Translations under genes and position numbers: made by a program
Shown here: one piece after another, positions 10,621-22,874 of the stretch
Numbering within the stretch: the first letter of the stretch is position 1
Layout of the letters: the number at the start of each line of letters is the position of its first letter
Notes under the pieces: generated by a model
What the model was told of the DNA's origin: nothing
What the model saw: the letters and a program-made list of their open reading frames with translations, nothing else
Database searches by the model: none
From: Crotophaga sulcirostris
Taxonomy: Eukaryota; Chordata; Aves; Cuculiformes; Crotophagidae
Length of the DNA stretch: 64,000 bases
Assembly: GCA_013397455.1 (NCBI GenBank)
Contig: VYZB01000272.1
Span: 1,075,680-1,139,679, forward strand
Direction: 5' to 3'

Positions 10621-12264
10621 CAACGGGCTCAAATTTAGACACATCTTTATGGCCAGTTCATAATTTCCTCTAAATTGCACTGAGCACAGAGGGAGCCTGG
10701 GTCTTGACCCCAGCCTCCAGCAAGTCCAGCAGAGATGTTCTACCTGTCCACAACCACTCCGAGGGCCTGCAGGCACCTCCACAGATGCAGCCTTGTCCTG
10801 TGCTGTTTGTGTCCTCTTGATACCCAGAAGGGGATGCAACCAGCATGATGTCAAGGCAGACTCCTCTGTGCTTTTGCATAGAGACAGTGGATCCAAATCT
10901 AGGTGGGTAGAAGCAGCAGAGGCCTAAGAAATATCCAGAAAAGAAAAGGTGCAGTAGCTCTCACACATGCTCAGTAGCTACTTCCGTAGCTGAGAAAAAG
11001 AGGATTTTGTGACAAGCGATGTGCCTGGCAGGTCTCAGGCAGTCGTACTGCAGGAGCTGAGCCACTCACAGCGCAGGGGAGGGCAGCAGCTATAAATAGA
11101 GGCAGAGAAGCCACCCCCCAGCTGGGAACTGGCCAGCTGCAGACAGGAGGTCTCTGCTACTCTGCTCACCATGAGCTGCTGCAGAACTCACATCCATAGG
11201 GGCTGCGAGAGGGGCGGCACAACCACCCCAAGGATCGGCACTGGGTGCCTCACAGAGGCAAATATTGGGCTCCGGCGAAAACTGTGTGTGCAAGGGCTAC
11301 CAAGACTTTTGATTTTTTTTGATCTGATTAGCGCAAACAGATCTACTGCATAGAAGCTTCTATTTAAATTACACTCACAGTATTCCCAGTAGTCCCTGCT
11401 GCTTTATATAATTTCCCATGCCTTCTGCGTGCACTAAATGTTAATTTTCCTCGGAAAATGGGTGATGCTTGCTCCTAGAAGCCTTATTGAAAAAGAACAC
11501 CTACACATCAGGAGTTTATATAAAATCACTGTAAAGTTTAATACTGAAAAGTTTAGTCTAAACTGTAGAGAGCTACATTGAGGAATGAGAAGATTTGCAA
11601 TAGTTATATAAAATTCCACCTCCCCTTACAGCGCAGAACATGCCCTGGTGCTATGGTAGCTTGCAGGAGCACAATTTGTTAATCAAGATCAGCGATTTCT
11701 TCTGTAGGAGAAAGCAGTTTTGAGCTTCAGTCAGAGCATCCACTCGTACATCCATACATCCATATGTATATATAAATCTGTATATACACATAGATATAAA
11801 GAGAAGGGGTATTCTGGGCTCCGAATTAACAAACAAATCAGAAGGGCCACCACAGCAGCATTAATTACAATATGGTAATGGCGAGGCAAGCTGATGCCCA
11901 GCCTTGATTCCTTACGTGTTTGGTGCTTTGGGCTCCTTCATGTGAGCACAACTCCCTCCAATGGATGTCTCCAGTCAGCAGCACACCTCGCTTCCAGCTC
12001 AACACCCACAGCTCCAACTCAGGAGCCAGAGCTTAGAATTTGAATGCTTACAGGTCCTACGTTCCACTCCCACTGCCAGGGGCACTGTCTCTGCATAAGC
12101 TGGCAGGACAGTCCAGGGTGTGTGGCCATACAGGGCTTCAGCTCCAAATCCCTGCTCTGCCACAGATCCCTTGTGCAGATTTAACAAACTCCACTGCAGA
12201 GATTGCTTGGACACACAATATGTGTTTTCCCAAAACATCAGTTCCACCTTCCATTAACTGCAAA
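10621..12264. other. Unique sequence
   Basis: No gene seen. It includes a TA-rich patch (about 11755-11800) and an AT-rich patch around 11300-11370 with GATTAGCGCAAACAG, which could be a regulatory element but has no further support. Confidence 0.3.
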
Positions 12265-12976
12265 AATCATAGAACCACAGAACCATAGAATGGTTTGCTT
12301 GGAAGGGACCTCAAAGCCCACCCAGTTCCAACCTCCTCACAGTAGTAGAGACATCTTTAAGTGGATCAGGTTGCTCAAAGCCCCATCCAATCTGGCCTTG
12401 AACACCTCCAGGGATGGGACAGCCAACACTTCTCTGGGAAACCTGGGCCAAGGCCTCCCCACCCTCAAAGCAAAACATTTCTCCCTAAGATCTCAGCTCA
12501 ATCTCCCCTCTTGCAGAAGAAAACCATTCCCCCTCATCCTACCCCTGCACTCCCAGATCAAGAGCCCCTCCACAAGCTTTCCTGGAGCCCCTTTCAGTAC
12601 TGGGAGGCTGCTATAAGGTCTCCCCACAGTCTTCTCTTCTCCAGCCTGAACAACCCCAACTCTCTCAGCCTGTCCTTGTACAGGAGCTGCTCCAGCCCTT
12701 GGATCATCTCCGTGGCCTCCTCTGGACTCTCTCCAACAGCTCCAGGTCCTTCCTGTGCTGAGGACTCCAGAACCGGACACAGGGCTCCAGGTGGGGTCTC
12801 ATCAGAGCACAGCAGAGGGTCAGAATCCCCTCCCTCCCCTGCTGGTCCCACTGCTCTGGATGCAGCCCAGGACACTGTTGGTTTCAGGGCTGTGAGCACA
12901 CGTTGCCACCTCATGTTGAGCTTCTCATCCCCAGCATCCCAAGTCCTTCTCCTCAGGGCTGCTCTCAGTCCATTAA
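12265..12976 (-). mobile_element. CR1, long copy with ORF2 C-terminal remnant
   Basis: One of the longest copies (about 0.7 kb). The tail is at left (CATAGAACCACAGAACCATAG). Beyond the 3' UTR the minus strand encodes a broken ORF2 end with [17 protein letters not shown], and farther 5' a [11 protein letters not shown] block. It encodes no functional reverse transcriptase. Confidence 0.95.
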
Positions 12977-13842
12977 ATTAAAAACCAGCAACTCCCCCTA
13001 CTTCATTAAACTGAAGCACTCCAATCTGTACCTCCAAGGCAGACCCAGTGAATTCTGTTCATGCCTCTGTAGGAAGCGGTGTAGTTGAGCTCAACCCCAA
13101 CTCTGCCAGGCTAGGAAAACCCGCTCGTCACATAAACAACAGAGATAAATCTGCTGGTGAATTTAGGAAAGCTTCAAACAAATCCCACAATGGCTTGTAC
13201 TTCTGACTGGGAACAAAACTCCAGTCGTGTTGATCTGGACTGGATGGAACCCATGGCCCAGGAGAAATGGTTGCCAACAACCATCCATCCTGAACTGCTT
13301 CCTTCTTTGGATTCCCTCTTCAAGCACAAGCCCCATGTCTCAGATGTCTATGGCACCATGAGACAAGTTTAAACTTTCCATTTGAATTAATACAGGCTCC
13401 AAAGAGGAATAAACAGCAACAGCACCCAGGGACATGTGGGCAGGAGAAGGGCAACTGTTCTTCCATTGCCAGTCCCATCTGCTGGGCACTTACCAACTGC
13501 TGCCAGCTATGTCAAGCACCGACATGAGCTTTGAGTCATGGACTCAATTGGAGATTATGAGAAGACCATCAAAATCATTATATTTTTCTAAATCTAGCCA
13601 AGAATTAAGATCAGGGTTTCAGAGATTAACGGCCAGTGGGATTATGATTTGCTAAGTTTCCAAAAAGGAGGATTTTCTTAAACTGGGAGTTGCCTCTTTC
13701 TCCTTTCTCATCACAGTGACTCTGACACAGAGCCCACATCTCCCACCCTTTTGCCAGAGGGGAGGTGCCAACTCCAGAGCTGCTGCAAAAGGCAGTTTTT
13801 TCCTGAAAAATCTCTGTAACCTTTCATGTTCATGGACTGAAC
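12977..13842. other. Unique sequence
   Basis: No repeat or gene signature recognised. Confidence 0.3.
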
Positions 13843-14441
13843 CATAGAATCACTGAATCATAGGATCATAGAATCATGTAGTTGGAAAAGATCTCTAAGA
13901 TCATTGAGTCCAACCATACCTGTCCACTGCTAAACCAGATCCCTGAGCACCTCGTCTGCCTCTCTGTTAAACCCATCCAAGGATGGAGACTCCGCCATCT
14001 CCCTGGGCAGCCATTCCAGTGTCTGAGAACCCTGCAGGGAAGAAATTTTCACAAATATCCAATCTAAACCTCCCCTGGCACAACCTGAGGCCATTTCCTC
14101 TTGTTCTGTCATTAGTCATTTGGGGGAAGAGCTCAGCACCCACCTCACCACAACCTCCTTTCCAGGAGCTGCAGAGAGCCATGAGGTCTCCTCTCAGCCT
14201 CCTCCTCTCCAGGCTAAATAGCCCCAGGGCCCTCAGCTGCTCCCACAACCCCTGTTCTCCAGACCCTTCCCCAGCTCCGTTCCCTTCTCTGGATGCGCTC
14301 CAGCCCCTCAAGGTCTTTCTTGTAGTGAGGGACCCAAAACTGAACCCAGGATTCAAGGTGCGGCCTCACCAGCACTGAGTACAGGAGGACAATCCCTTCC
14401 CGGCTCCTGCTGGCCACCCCATGGCTGGCTGACTTCACAGG
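13843..14441 (-). mobile_element. CR1, ORF2 C-terminal end plus 3' UTR
   Basis: A different subfamily from its left neighbour (3' UTR with CATTGAGTCCAACCATACCTG and CCTGTCCACTGC). The minus strand retains [16 protein letters not shown] followed by [13 protein letters not shown] ORF2 end. The tail at left has four degenerate octamers. Confidence 0.95.
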
Positions 14442-15330
14442 GAGCTGTAAAAATCTTCAAATGCCTAAAATTCCCTATCCAAACTGAGGAGCATGCAAAA
14501 TGGAGGAATATCTGTAATGACTCTGACTCAGGGCGCTTGATTTTGGCAATTAAAAATTCTCTTTCCTGTCACCTTGCCTCTACACTCCAACCTCCAAATG
14601 CAAAGGTTCTTCACTGCCCATGTGAAAGTGGATGGGGAAGAGGGTAGAACAAGATCTATGAAGTAAACTGCTCTTGAAGCAAGGCTGAGTGCTGCAAAAG
14701 AGAATAAGTTAAGTTTTTAAGCCCACTTTTGCAATGTTTAGAGAACACAGGGCACTGCCAGAGGTTGAGTTTGCCACGCTGCTTAACCTGCATGACCAAA
14801 AGCATCATACAAGCTCAGAGGCTACAGGGACAGACCTGAGCATCTCTGGGTCACTGCTCTGAGCATTCCATAAAAAATAAAAAGGACAATTTCACCAAAG
14901 GATGGGAAGCATCACACTGACCTTCACAGTTTGGCACTTCGTAGGTGTGCTCTAGACAATGACACACCGAGCACAGCAAGCTGTAGTAGGTGAACTCTTC
15001 CCTATTCTTCACCAGTTCTATTTTTATCTCAGAAAACAAGAAGGGATCCACAGTAGAATTACATCGTCAGCTGGTGACTGATTTATTTATAACCATTTCA
15101 TTTCATTTCATGCTAACGGTCAACCAGCAACCAAAGATAAGCCAAGGAGGTTGCAATATGCTTGTGCACCAGCCCTCGTTAAACCCCCTCTTGAAAATTA
15201 GCCATGCTCCATACAAATAAGTCTTAACCCCTTGCGTAAAGGTCAGTAGTGACATGTCAAGACATTAACCAAGGTCGGCCTTGGACCACATCTGGAGACC
15301 TCAATTAATCCTTGTTTCTTCTACAACCAG
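14442..15330. other. Unique sequence
   Basis: AT-rich; no repeat or gene signature recognised up to the exon candidate at 15331. Confidence 0.3.
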
Positions 15331-15414
15331 AGCCAGCATCTCAGCAGATGGTGCTCTTTCCTCTGTTGAAGAACTAAAAAACTTGCATGATGCTTTGAGG
15401 AGAGAAATAAAGGC
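15331..15414 (+). other. Weak coding-exon candidate (helical segment)
   Basis: Follows an acceptor-like CTTGTTTCTTCTACAACCAG. The open frame reads SSVEELKNLHDALRREIKA, an amphipathic, coiled-coil-like sequence unlike the chance frames around it. No GT donor sits where the similarity to protein ends; the best is a GC-type AAG|GCAAAG at 15414/15415, or AAG|GTGTCC about 30 nt later. I do not recognise the family. Confidence 0.22.
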
Positions 15415-15990
15415 AAAGCCTTATCACTGTTGCCTTAGAAGGTGTCCAGATGTTTCATACAGAACCCCAAGACATCTGCATCCCAGCAGGGCTCAGTGTG
15501 TCCCCACTAACCTCCTGCCCTGGGCTGCTGTGCCGTGCCACACGTACGCAACCGCGAGGCTCTGCCCCAGCGCTGATTGCGCTACAAGAAGGAGCGAGGT
15601 ACTGATATGATTCATTTTCATAGCTTTCATAACACTACACAAATCACAATGGAATGGTATGAAGAGACTGTGTGTCAGGGAGGTTGGTTCCATTGTGCTT
15701 GTCTGGATGGCAGCAAGAAAAACAAAACATCTATTTTTAAGTTTATTTGAATTTAAAGCATTAAGACAGACTAAAATCTCATGCCCCTGGCAATCATGTT
15801 GCAGGTGCTTTCTCTTCTTGCATCTGCTCCACACCCCAGCCTGTATGCTGGAGGTATTCCCAGACTCCCAGTTTTGAAAAAGAATAGTAAACCTACCCTA
15901 AAATCCAGCAGAAATCAGCTGAGGTAACACCAGTTACCCCAGCCACAGACTTCAATTTAAAGAGATCCCTCAAATTCAGATGTTCATTTT
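15415..15990. other. Unique sequence
   Basis: No repeat or gene signature recognised. Confidence 0.3.
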
Positions 15991-16350
15991 GACAGGCTGA
16001 GAGAGTTGGAGAAGAGTTGCCTCCCAGTACTGAAAGGGGATCCAGGAAAGCTGGGGAGGGGCTCTTGATCAGGGAGTGCAGGGATAGGATGAGGGGGAAC
16101 AGTCTTCAGCTGGAAGAGGGGAGATTGAGATGAGATCTTAGAAAGAAATGTTTTGCTGTGAGGGTGGGGAGGTCTTGGCCCAGGTTTCCCAGAGAAGTGG
16201 TGGCGGTCCCATCCCTGGAGGTGTTGAAGGCCAGGTTGGATGGGGCTTGGAGCCCCCTGATGCAGTGGGAGGTGTCCCTGCCCATGGCAGGTGGTTGGAA
16301 CTGGATGGGTTTTAAAGTCGCTCCAACACAAAACATTCTATGATTCTATG
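15991..16350 (+). mobile_element. CR1 with internal deletion
   Basis: Starts at GACAGGCTGAGAGAGTTGG, then jumps to the CCTCCCAGTACTGAAAGGG block, lacking the segment that encodes LFSLEKRRL. The rest is a complete 3' UTR ending ATTCTATGATTCTATG. Confidence 0.94.
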
Positions 16351-16570
16351 TTTTTAACCTTTTTAACACTCTTTTGTCTGAAAAAAATGGCCTAGAAGAA
16401 TACATAGAGATTTACTTCTTAATTTTAGTTCTCCGGCTTCTGGGTTTGCAGCTGAGCCTAGAAATAAGGTAAAAAACCAAAGCTTGAACTGCAGAAAAAG
16501 TTAAAATCCCTTCCTTCCACTGCTCCCTTCAGGAGTACCTACAGGAATGCCAGGGATTCTGCTCTCATTT

Positions 16571-16810
16571 CATAGAATAGAAAGAATCATGGAATGGTTT
16601 GGCTTGGAAGAGACCTTTGAGTCCATCCAGTTCAAACCCCCCCGCAAGTGGGGACAGGGACACCTCCCACTGGTGTCAAAACCCCATCCAACCTGGTCTT
16701 GAACACCTCCAGGGATGGGGCAGCCACCACTTCTATGGGAAACCTGGGCAGTGTCTTACCACCCTCATCATGAAGAATTTCTTCCTAATGTCTAAATGTA
16801 AATCTTCATT
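16571..16810 (-). mobile_element. CR1, 3' UTR fragment
   Basis: Antisense; tail AATCATGGAATGG at left, then GGCTTGGAAGAGACC. Its 5' part uses the ATGAAGAATTTCTTCCTAATG variant instead of the CAAAACATTTC variant. A short gap removes part of the ATCAGGGGGCTCAAAG block. Confidence 0.93.
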
Positions 16811-17529
16811 TCTGACATTCAGTTGCAGATTTTCATGCCAATACGTGCCTGGACAGAATGGTTAGTCAGAAAATATTATCACCCACTAGAAATGACCTTG
16901 ACAAATCCAGTGCCCCCAGGGTGGTCCCTGGGTAATCCTGCTGAACAGACACAGAGAAGAGAAAGCTCTTCACTAGGAAAATCAAAGGTTGCGTTCCAGC
17001 TTTGCCACAACACAGGCACCTCCATTGAAATCCAGTGCCTCGCATTTCCTACGCAGTTGAAAAGCAAATCTAACAGAGCATTTTCATCTGCCGAAGCCTG
17101 CGGAGGTCCAGCAATTAGCAGTGCAGGAGCAAAATGCCAGGTGGCATGGAAACGGTGCGATCCATGATGCACATGCTAAACAGAGATGGCAGAAATCACA
17201 CGGAGGACTAGGCAGACAAGAAGAAAAAGTTTTTGGGTTCTGCTTTGTGCTTTTATTGTCGGATCTTGCAGAAAGCGTGGGTGTTAATGAGCAGCTCTCC
17301 TGTGCAAGGGCTCTCGCCTCTCCACCGCACAGATTATAATCAGTGCTGCTTACAGGCACGGAGAAACGAGGCCCTGCTCCAGTGCACCATGGAAATACAA
17401 AGGTTTATGAAATTGAAACTCCTTGATGCAGTGCACTCCCTCAGACTTGTTGTTCTGCTTTTTGCTGCTGCTTTGTGAGCCAGAGCTTACTCTGAAGGAA
17501 ATATGGAAATATCTACTACTTATCTATGT
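16811..17529. other. Unique sequence
   Basis: No repeat or gene recognised. Confidence 0.3.
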
Positions 17530-18097
17530 ACCTGGGCTGCATGCAAAGCAGTGGGACCAGTAGGGCAAGGCGGGGGGCGGATTCTGCCCCTCTGCTCTGC
17601 TCTCATGAGACCCCACCTGAAGCTCTGCATTCAGTTCTGGAATCCTCAGCACAGGAAGGACATGGATCCATTCGAGGGCTGGAGCACGTCCTGTACGAGG
17701 ACAGGCTGAGAAAGTTGGGCTTGTTCAGCCTGGAGAAGAGAAGGCTCTGGGGAGACCTTAGAGCAGCCTCCAGTACTGAAAGGGGCTCCAGGAAAGCTGG
17801 GGAGGGGCTCTTGATCAGGGAGGGCAGGGATGGAACTAAAGGGAATGGTTTTCAGTTGCAAGAGGGGAGATTGAGATGGGATCTTAGGAAGAAATGTTTT
17901 CGTGCGAATGTGGGGAGGCCCTGGTCCAGGTTTCCCAGAGAAGTGTTGGCTGCCCCATCCCTGGAGGTGTTGAAGGCCAGGTTGGATGGGGCTTTGAGCC
18001 CCCTGATCCAGTGGGAGGTGTCCCCACCCATGGCAGGTGGTTGGAACTGGATGGGCCTTAAGATCCCTTCCAACCCGAACTATTTCATGATTCTATA
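17530..18097 (+). mobile_element. CR1 with ORF2 C-terminal remnant
   Basis: About 0.57 kb. The open frame 17526-18269 is this element: [13 protein letters not shown], then [19 protein letters not shown], then translated 3' UTR. The tail TTTCATGATTCTATA is short. Confidence 0.95.
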
Positions 18098-19155
18098 CTG
18101 GGAGGGTAGTGCCCAGGCACAGCCCCCTAGACACACTGGGAGTCACATCTCAACGCTATGGCAGATAGGAACAGAAGTCACAGTTCAGCTCCATGCAAGA
18201 GGGATGAGGGTGGAAAGAAATTGCCTAGAGTTCCTTGCAGTCCTCCTCATACCCCTTCTGCGACACTGATGGCTTTGGCTTCCCTGGATTCCTCCTTGTC
18301 AAGATACTGAGTAAAGAAGAAAATGTCTTATTAAGAAGCTGACCCATGGGTCTCGTGTTCTTCACACAAATTAACCTAGAGAATTAGATGTGTTTCATAT
18401 AAATCATTTTCTCCCCCACTCTCTGCCTCCCAAAAAAAAGGAGAGGGAACAGCCTATTGAATCTGGCACTCTTAATGAAGAAAACTGTGTAAGGCAACCT
18501 AATGAAGTAGGAATTCCAGCTGGATATCAGTAGATTTATGAATAGAATATAAACCACTCAATTCTATCAGCACTAATATCAGCATTAAAAAGGAAAAAGA
18601 AGTTTATAGCTTTTTTATTTCTTTTTTTTTCTTCTCCAAATAAGGCAAATGAGTGCCAATAGGCCTTCCTTTCCTATTCCACCCCAGCTCAGTGGGATGG
18701 CTTGCAGAGAGCGCTGGCACAGGCTGCAGTCCCCATCTGATGCTGCGCAAGAACCTTCCAGGAACGGTCAGCGCTGCCCTCCCGCTTGCTACTTGTGACA
18801 ATGGGCAACTGCGGGGAACCAAAGGGACCCTCGCTGTGCAGGAACACATGGACAAACCTGCCTGCTGGAGGACATGCGTTAAACACGACACAGAAAAGAA
18901 CCTGGTGTTCCACTGGCTTCTTCAAGAAGCACAAATTGCACTCCGCATTGTTAATCAACAATGCCAACACAAAGGTGCACGGGGATAGAGCTGATGTCTG
19001 CTGTGCTAGCCAAAACGTGGCATTTCATAAGTTTTGAGCATTTGTCTGCAACCTGAAACCACTACAGCAGAGGAGGCGTGGTGTCATTTACTGCATGCCC
19101 AACATTATCTTGGGTTAAGTCCAAGGAATTCTGTAGCATGGCAGAGCTGGTGAGA
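18098..19155. other. Unique sequence
   Basis: No repeat or gene recognised; AT-rich first half. Confidence 0.3.
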
Positions 19156-19415
19156 TAGAATCATAGAACATCCTGAGTTGGAAGGGACCCACAAGGATCA
19201 TGAAGTCCAGCTCCTGTCCCTGCACAAGACAACCCTAACATTCACACTGTGGGGCTGAGGATGCTGGCCAAATGCTTCTGGAATATTGTCAGGCTGTGAC
19301 TGCTTCCCTGGGGGGTTGTTCCAGCATTTCACAACCCTCTGCATGAAGAACCTTTTCTTAATGTCCAGTGTAGCCCTAACCCCTGGCACACCTTCCTGCC
19401 ATTCCCTTGGGTAAG
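19156..19415 (-). mobile_element. CR1 of the CAGGCTGTGACTGCTTC subfamily
   Basis: Antisense; TCCTGAGTTGGAAGGGACCC, CTGTCCCTGCACAAGACAAC and GAATATTGTCAGGCTGTGAC blocks. The same subfamily occurs at 43691, 51120, 52078 and 62850. Confidence 0.94.
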
Positions 19416-21162
19416 TTGGGCTCCCCTCTGAACAAAGCATTTGTGCTTACATGAATGCATCCCTTTGGGTTCACCATATCCCTGGACTCAGAAGCAGCTT
19501 TCAGTTCTCACCCACACCCTCTTATGAGACCAAGTTAGAGATGTCACAGCCTGAAACTGGCTCCCAGATAGGACACTGCTGTTCTGTAACAGACTCCTCT
19601 TCCTTTTCTCTCCCCACATTGCATAATAGCCAGCTTTATTTATTTTTTTTTCATAAGATGTCTTTTCATAACAATAGAAACTATTGGAGACCAAGAGAAC
19701 TTGATGAATTTTTCCTATTATCTAACAGCTTAGTCACTCGGGGAATTAGTCATGTTCAAAATAACAACGAGGCTCAAAGAGATTCAGAGCAACTGTTCTG
19801 GGGCAGGAGCAGCTAATGTCATAAATACATTAAGATGTTCACTTGGAGCAGTTCAGAGATGTTTCACAAAGTGTTGAAAAAAAAGAAAAACCCTTTGACT
19901 AGATACAAGGAAAACGGGGTTTTAGCAGTTAAAAAGCACCACAGTTTACAAAGCCTGCTGTGCTCAAACACCAGAACACGAAACACTGGAGGGACAGATG
20001 GACTTGGTGACCATGTGGTTTCCTAGCAAGTGCATCCTGTGTGATGCCTTACAAAATACTGCTTCTTACTTCTATGGTATCCTTCAAGAAACGATCTCAA
20101 AGGGTTTTCCAGACATCCCCGATGAATCACTGGGACATAACTAAGGAGACAGAGAAGTTATTGGCGTGTCCATTATCGAGCAGGTAGGAACTGGGTCAGA
20201 GAGGCATAGTGGGATGAGAGCCAGGCCTCCTCCTGGCCACTTTGGGGATGGACACAGGGTAATTGCCAGCACAGATCAGGGATTGATCCAAATATTTTTA
20301 TTTACCATAACATCAGGTCTTTAATGTGGACACTTTCTGTGTACCCTTACAGTGATGCTAGTAGGAGGCTATGACTGAAAGATGAAAGAAGCCCCAAACT
20401 GAGAGTTAAGTGGAAAAAAGAATAGAAACTACGTGGTGAGAAAAATCCCACCAAGAAATGCACTTGGTAGGGCTGACCTAAGGTTTTGAGAGCTCTACAG
20501 CATTGCAACACACACAATTCTCCAGTGCACGCAGAGTTTGTTCAACCCAAGTATAAACCTCCAGAGAGAGAGATCTCAGGATGAACAGGACCAAACTCGC
20601 AATAAATAAGCAACTCTTTCAGGGCAAAAGGCCCTTGTTGCTGAGGCTGCAGGGTACAGAGATGCCAAACCAAACAACACCCAAACTATTCAGCACTGCA
20701 ACTTCCCCAGGGGCTTCCTTAGGATGTGCTCCATCAGCTGAGACAAGTGTTCTCTGTACCCTTTGATCTCTGTGGTAGTTCATGGCACTCCAGGCTTCTT
20801 AAGTCCCATCCTTCACTTGTGCCTGGATACCACGATACCCTTTTTCCATCCCATACTGGCCTGGCTTCTCCCCATCAACTGCATTTGTTTATTCACACTT
20901 CGAAAAAGAAAAATCAGACCCAAACTCCTTTCTTCCACTTCTCTTTTTCTGACCTTGCATTAAGCTTCTTAGTATTATGGAGTGCAAAGAGTCTGTATTT
21001 TAAATGCCCCGTGATTTGCAGACTGACAAGTGGAGAAGAATCAGAACAGAAAAATGTATGGAAGTTTCCCGGCTGCTGCAGTGCTCCGGTCATGAACATC
21101 TCTACCACGTACAATACTTGGTCCTTTTAGTCTCTTTCAACATATTTTAAGTTGTGATTACA
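19416..21162. other. Unique sequence
   Basis: No gene or recognisable repeat; scattered AT-rich patches and T runs. Confidence 0.3.
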
Positions 21163-21437
21163 GAGAGTGCAGGGATAGGACAAGGGGGAACAGTTTTCAG
21201 CTGAAAGAGGGGAGATTGAGATGAGATCTTAGGGATAAATGTTTTCTTGTGAGAGTGAGGAGGCCCTGGCCCAGGTTCCCCAGAGCAGTGGTGGCTGCCC
21301 CATCCCTGGAGGTGTTGAAAGCCAGGTTGGATGGGGCTTTGAGCTCCCTGATCCAGTGGGAGGTGTCCCTGCCCATGGCAGGGGGTGGGACTGGATGGGT
21401 TTTAAGGTCCCTTCCAATCCAAATCATTCTATGATTT
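21163..21437 (+). mobile_element. CR1, 3' UTR fragment
   Basis: From GAGTGCAGGGATAGGAC through TTTTCAGCTGAAAGAGGGG and CCCATGGCAGGGGGTGGG to AATCATTCTATGATTT. Only about one and a half tail octamers remain. Confidence 0.93.
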
Positions 21438-21837
21438 GGCTTTGCCAGTCTCTTATGACCACAAAGTACCTGACCCTGGAGAGCACCTCTTGTTTCCCTG
21501 TAGATCTCCATAATAGCAATATTAAGCTCTAAACCATTCTATGCTTTTGTGGTTTATAATAGCTTACTTTTTGTTGATGACACCAATGTAAAATATCAAC
21601 AGATAGATTTTTAATACTCAAACAACGTGCACTCTAACACATGGCTGTACATGCCTGTGAAAAAAAACAAAAACAAAAACAAAAGTACTGGGGCACTGGG
21701 GCTCTGCATCCATTGAACCTAACAGTTGGACTCACTTTGACTTTCACAGGCACAACACCACGCTTGTCTTTCCTGTAATTCAGTCAAAGGCTTGAGAAAA
21801 CTCTGCCCTCGTCAGATAAAAATCCTATATTATTGCC
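21438..21837. other. Unique sequence
   Basis: Contains an A-rich CAAAAACAAAAACAAAA stretch near 21665-21685; otherwise nothing recognised. Confidence 0.3.
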
Positions 21838-22070
21838 TCAAGATGCACCAGGAGAGGTTCAGATCAGATATTAGGAAAAAATTCTTCACTAAAAGAGTTA
21901 CCAGGCACTGAAATGGCTGCCCAGGGCAGTGGTGGAGTCCCCATCCCTGGAGGGGTATAAAAGTCGGACAGACCAGGTGCTTAGGGATCTGGTTTAGAAG
22001 TGGACAGGTACGGTTGGACTCAGTGATCTCACAGGTCTTTTCCAACCAAGTGATTCTATGATTCTATTCC
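21838..22070 (+). mobile_element. CR1, 3' UTR fragment (TTGGACTCAGTGATCTC subfamily)
   Basis: From ATGCACCAGGAGAGGTTCAG through GCCCAGGGCAGTGGTGGAG to GTGATTCTATGATTCTATT. Same subfamily as 13843, 53064 and 60670. Confidence 0.94.
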
Positions 22071-22597
22071 AGAAAAGGCTACATCATGGCATGATGGAAA
22101 CCAACTCGTTGGATTGCCATGCCGGATCAATACTGCCTATGCAGAACACCTAACCCAACAGTCACCGTACTTAGAACACTGATCACATGCGTCGATTCAT
22201 TCCCATCACTACCGATGACAATTAGTTTCATCTTTCTGGGTTAGAAACAGATACCAGCACTTTAGCAACTTAGTACCAATGAAGCATGTAAAATACCCTC
22301 ATGGGATGCCAGCATAATTGGCAAAAGATTAATTGTTTAAAAAACAGAAAGCTGCACATGCAAAGAAGAAAAAGAAAGAAGCCCAAACAGCTTTATATTA
22401 TGGAATAATACCTGGGTTAAAGGAGCTGACTGAGAAATAAAGAGCCACCTGCCATGAGAACAAAAGATGCCATCACTTGTAAAATATTACTGATGATTCT
22501 TGGAGAAGACTAACTAACTCTGATAGGGAGTGGGTCTGATTGTCTAACCCAACCCAGCACTGAGAACACCAGAAAATAGAATAGCCCTTTCAATAAG
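22071..22597. other. Unique sequence
   Basis: Nothing recognised. Confidence 0.3.
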
Positions 22598-22874
22598 TTA
22601 TAGGATGAGGGGAACAGTTTTCAGCTGAAAGAGGGGAAACTAAGATGAGATCTTAGGAAGAAATGTTTGGCTGTGAGGGTGGGGAGGCCCTGGTTTAGGC
22701 TGTCTAGAGAAGTGGTGGTTGCCCCATCCCTGGAGGTGTTGAAGGCCAGGTTGGATGGGGCTTTGAGCCCCCTGATCCAGTGGGAGGTGCTCCTGCCCAT
22801 GGCAGGGGAATGGAACTGGATGGGCTTTAATGACCATTCCAACCCAAACCATTCTGGGATTCTATGATTCTATT
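22598..22874 (+). mobile_element. CR1, 3' UTR fragment
   Basis: TTTTCAGCTGAAAGAGGGG, GAAGGCCAGGTTGGATGGGG and CCCATGGCAGGGG blocks; tail ATTCTGGGATTCTATGATTC with three octamers. Confidence 0.94.

Noticed and set aside
17526..18269. 247-codon plus frame, the longest in the window
   Set aside because: It is CR1: ORF2 end ([15 protein letters not shown]) followed by translated 3' UTR and flanking DNA.
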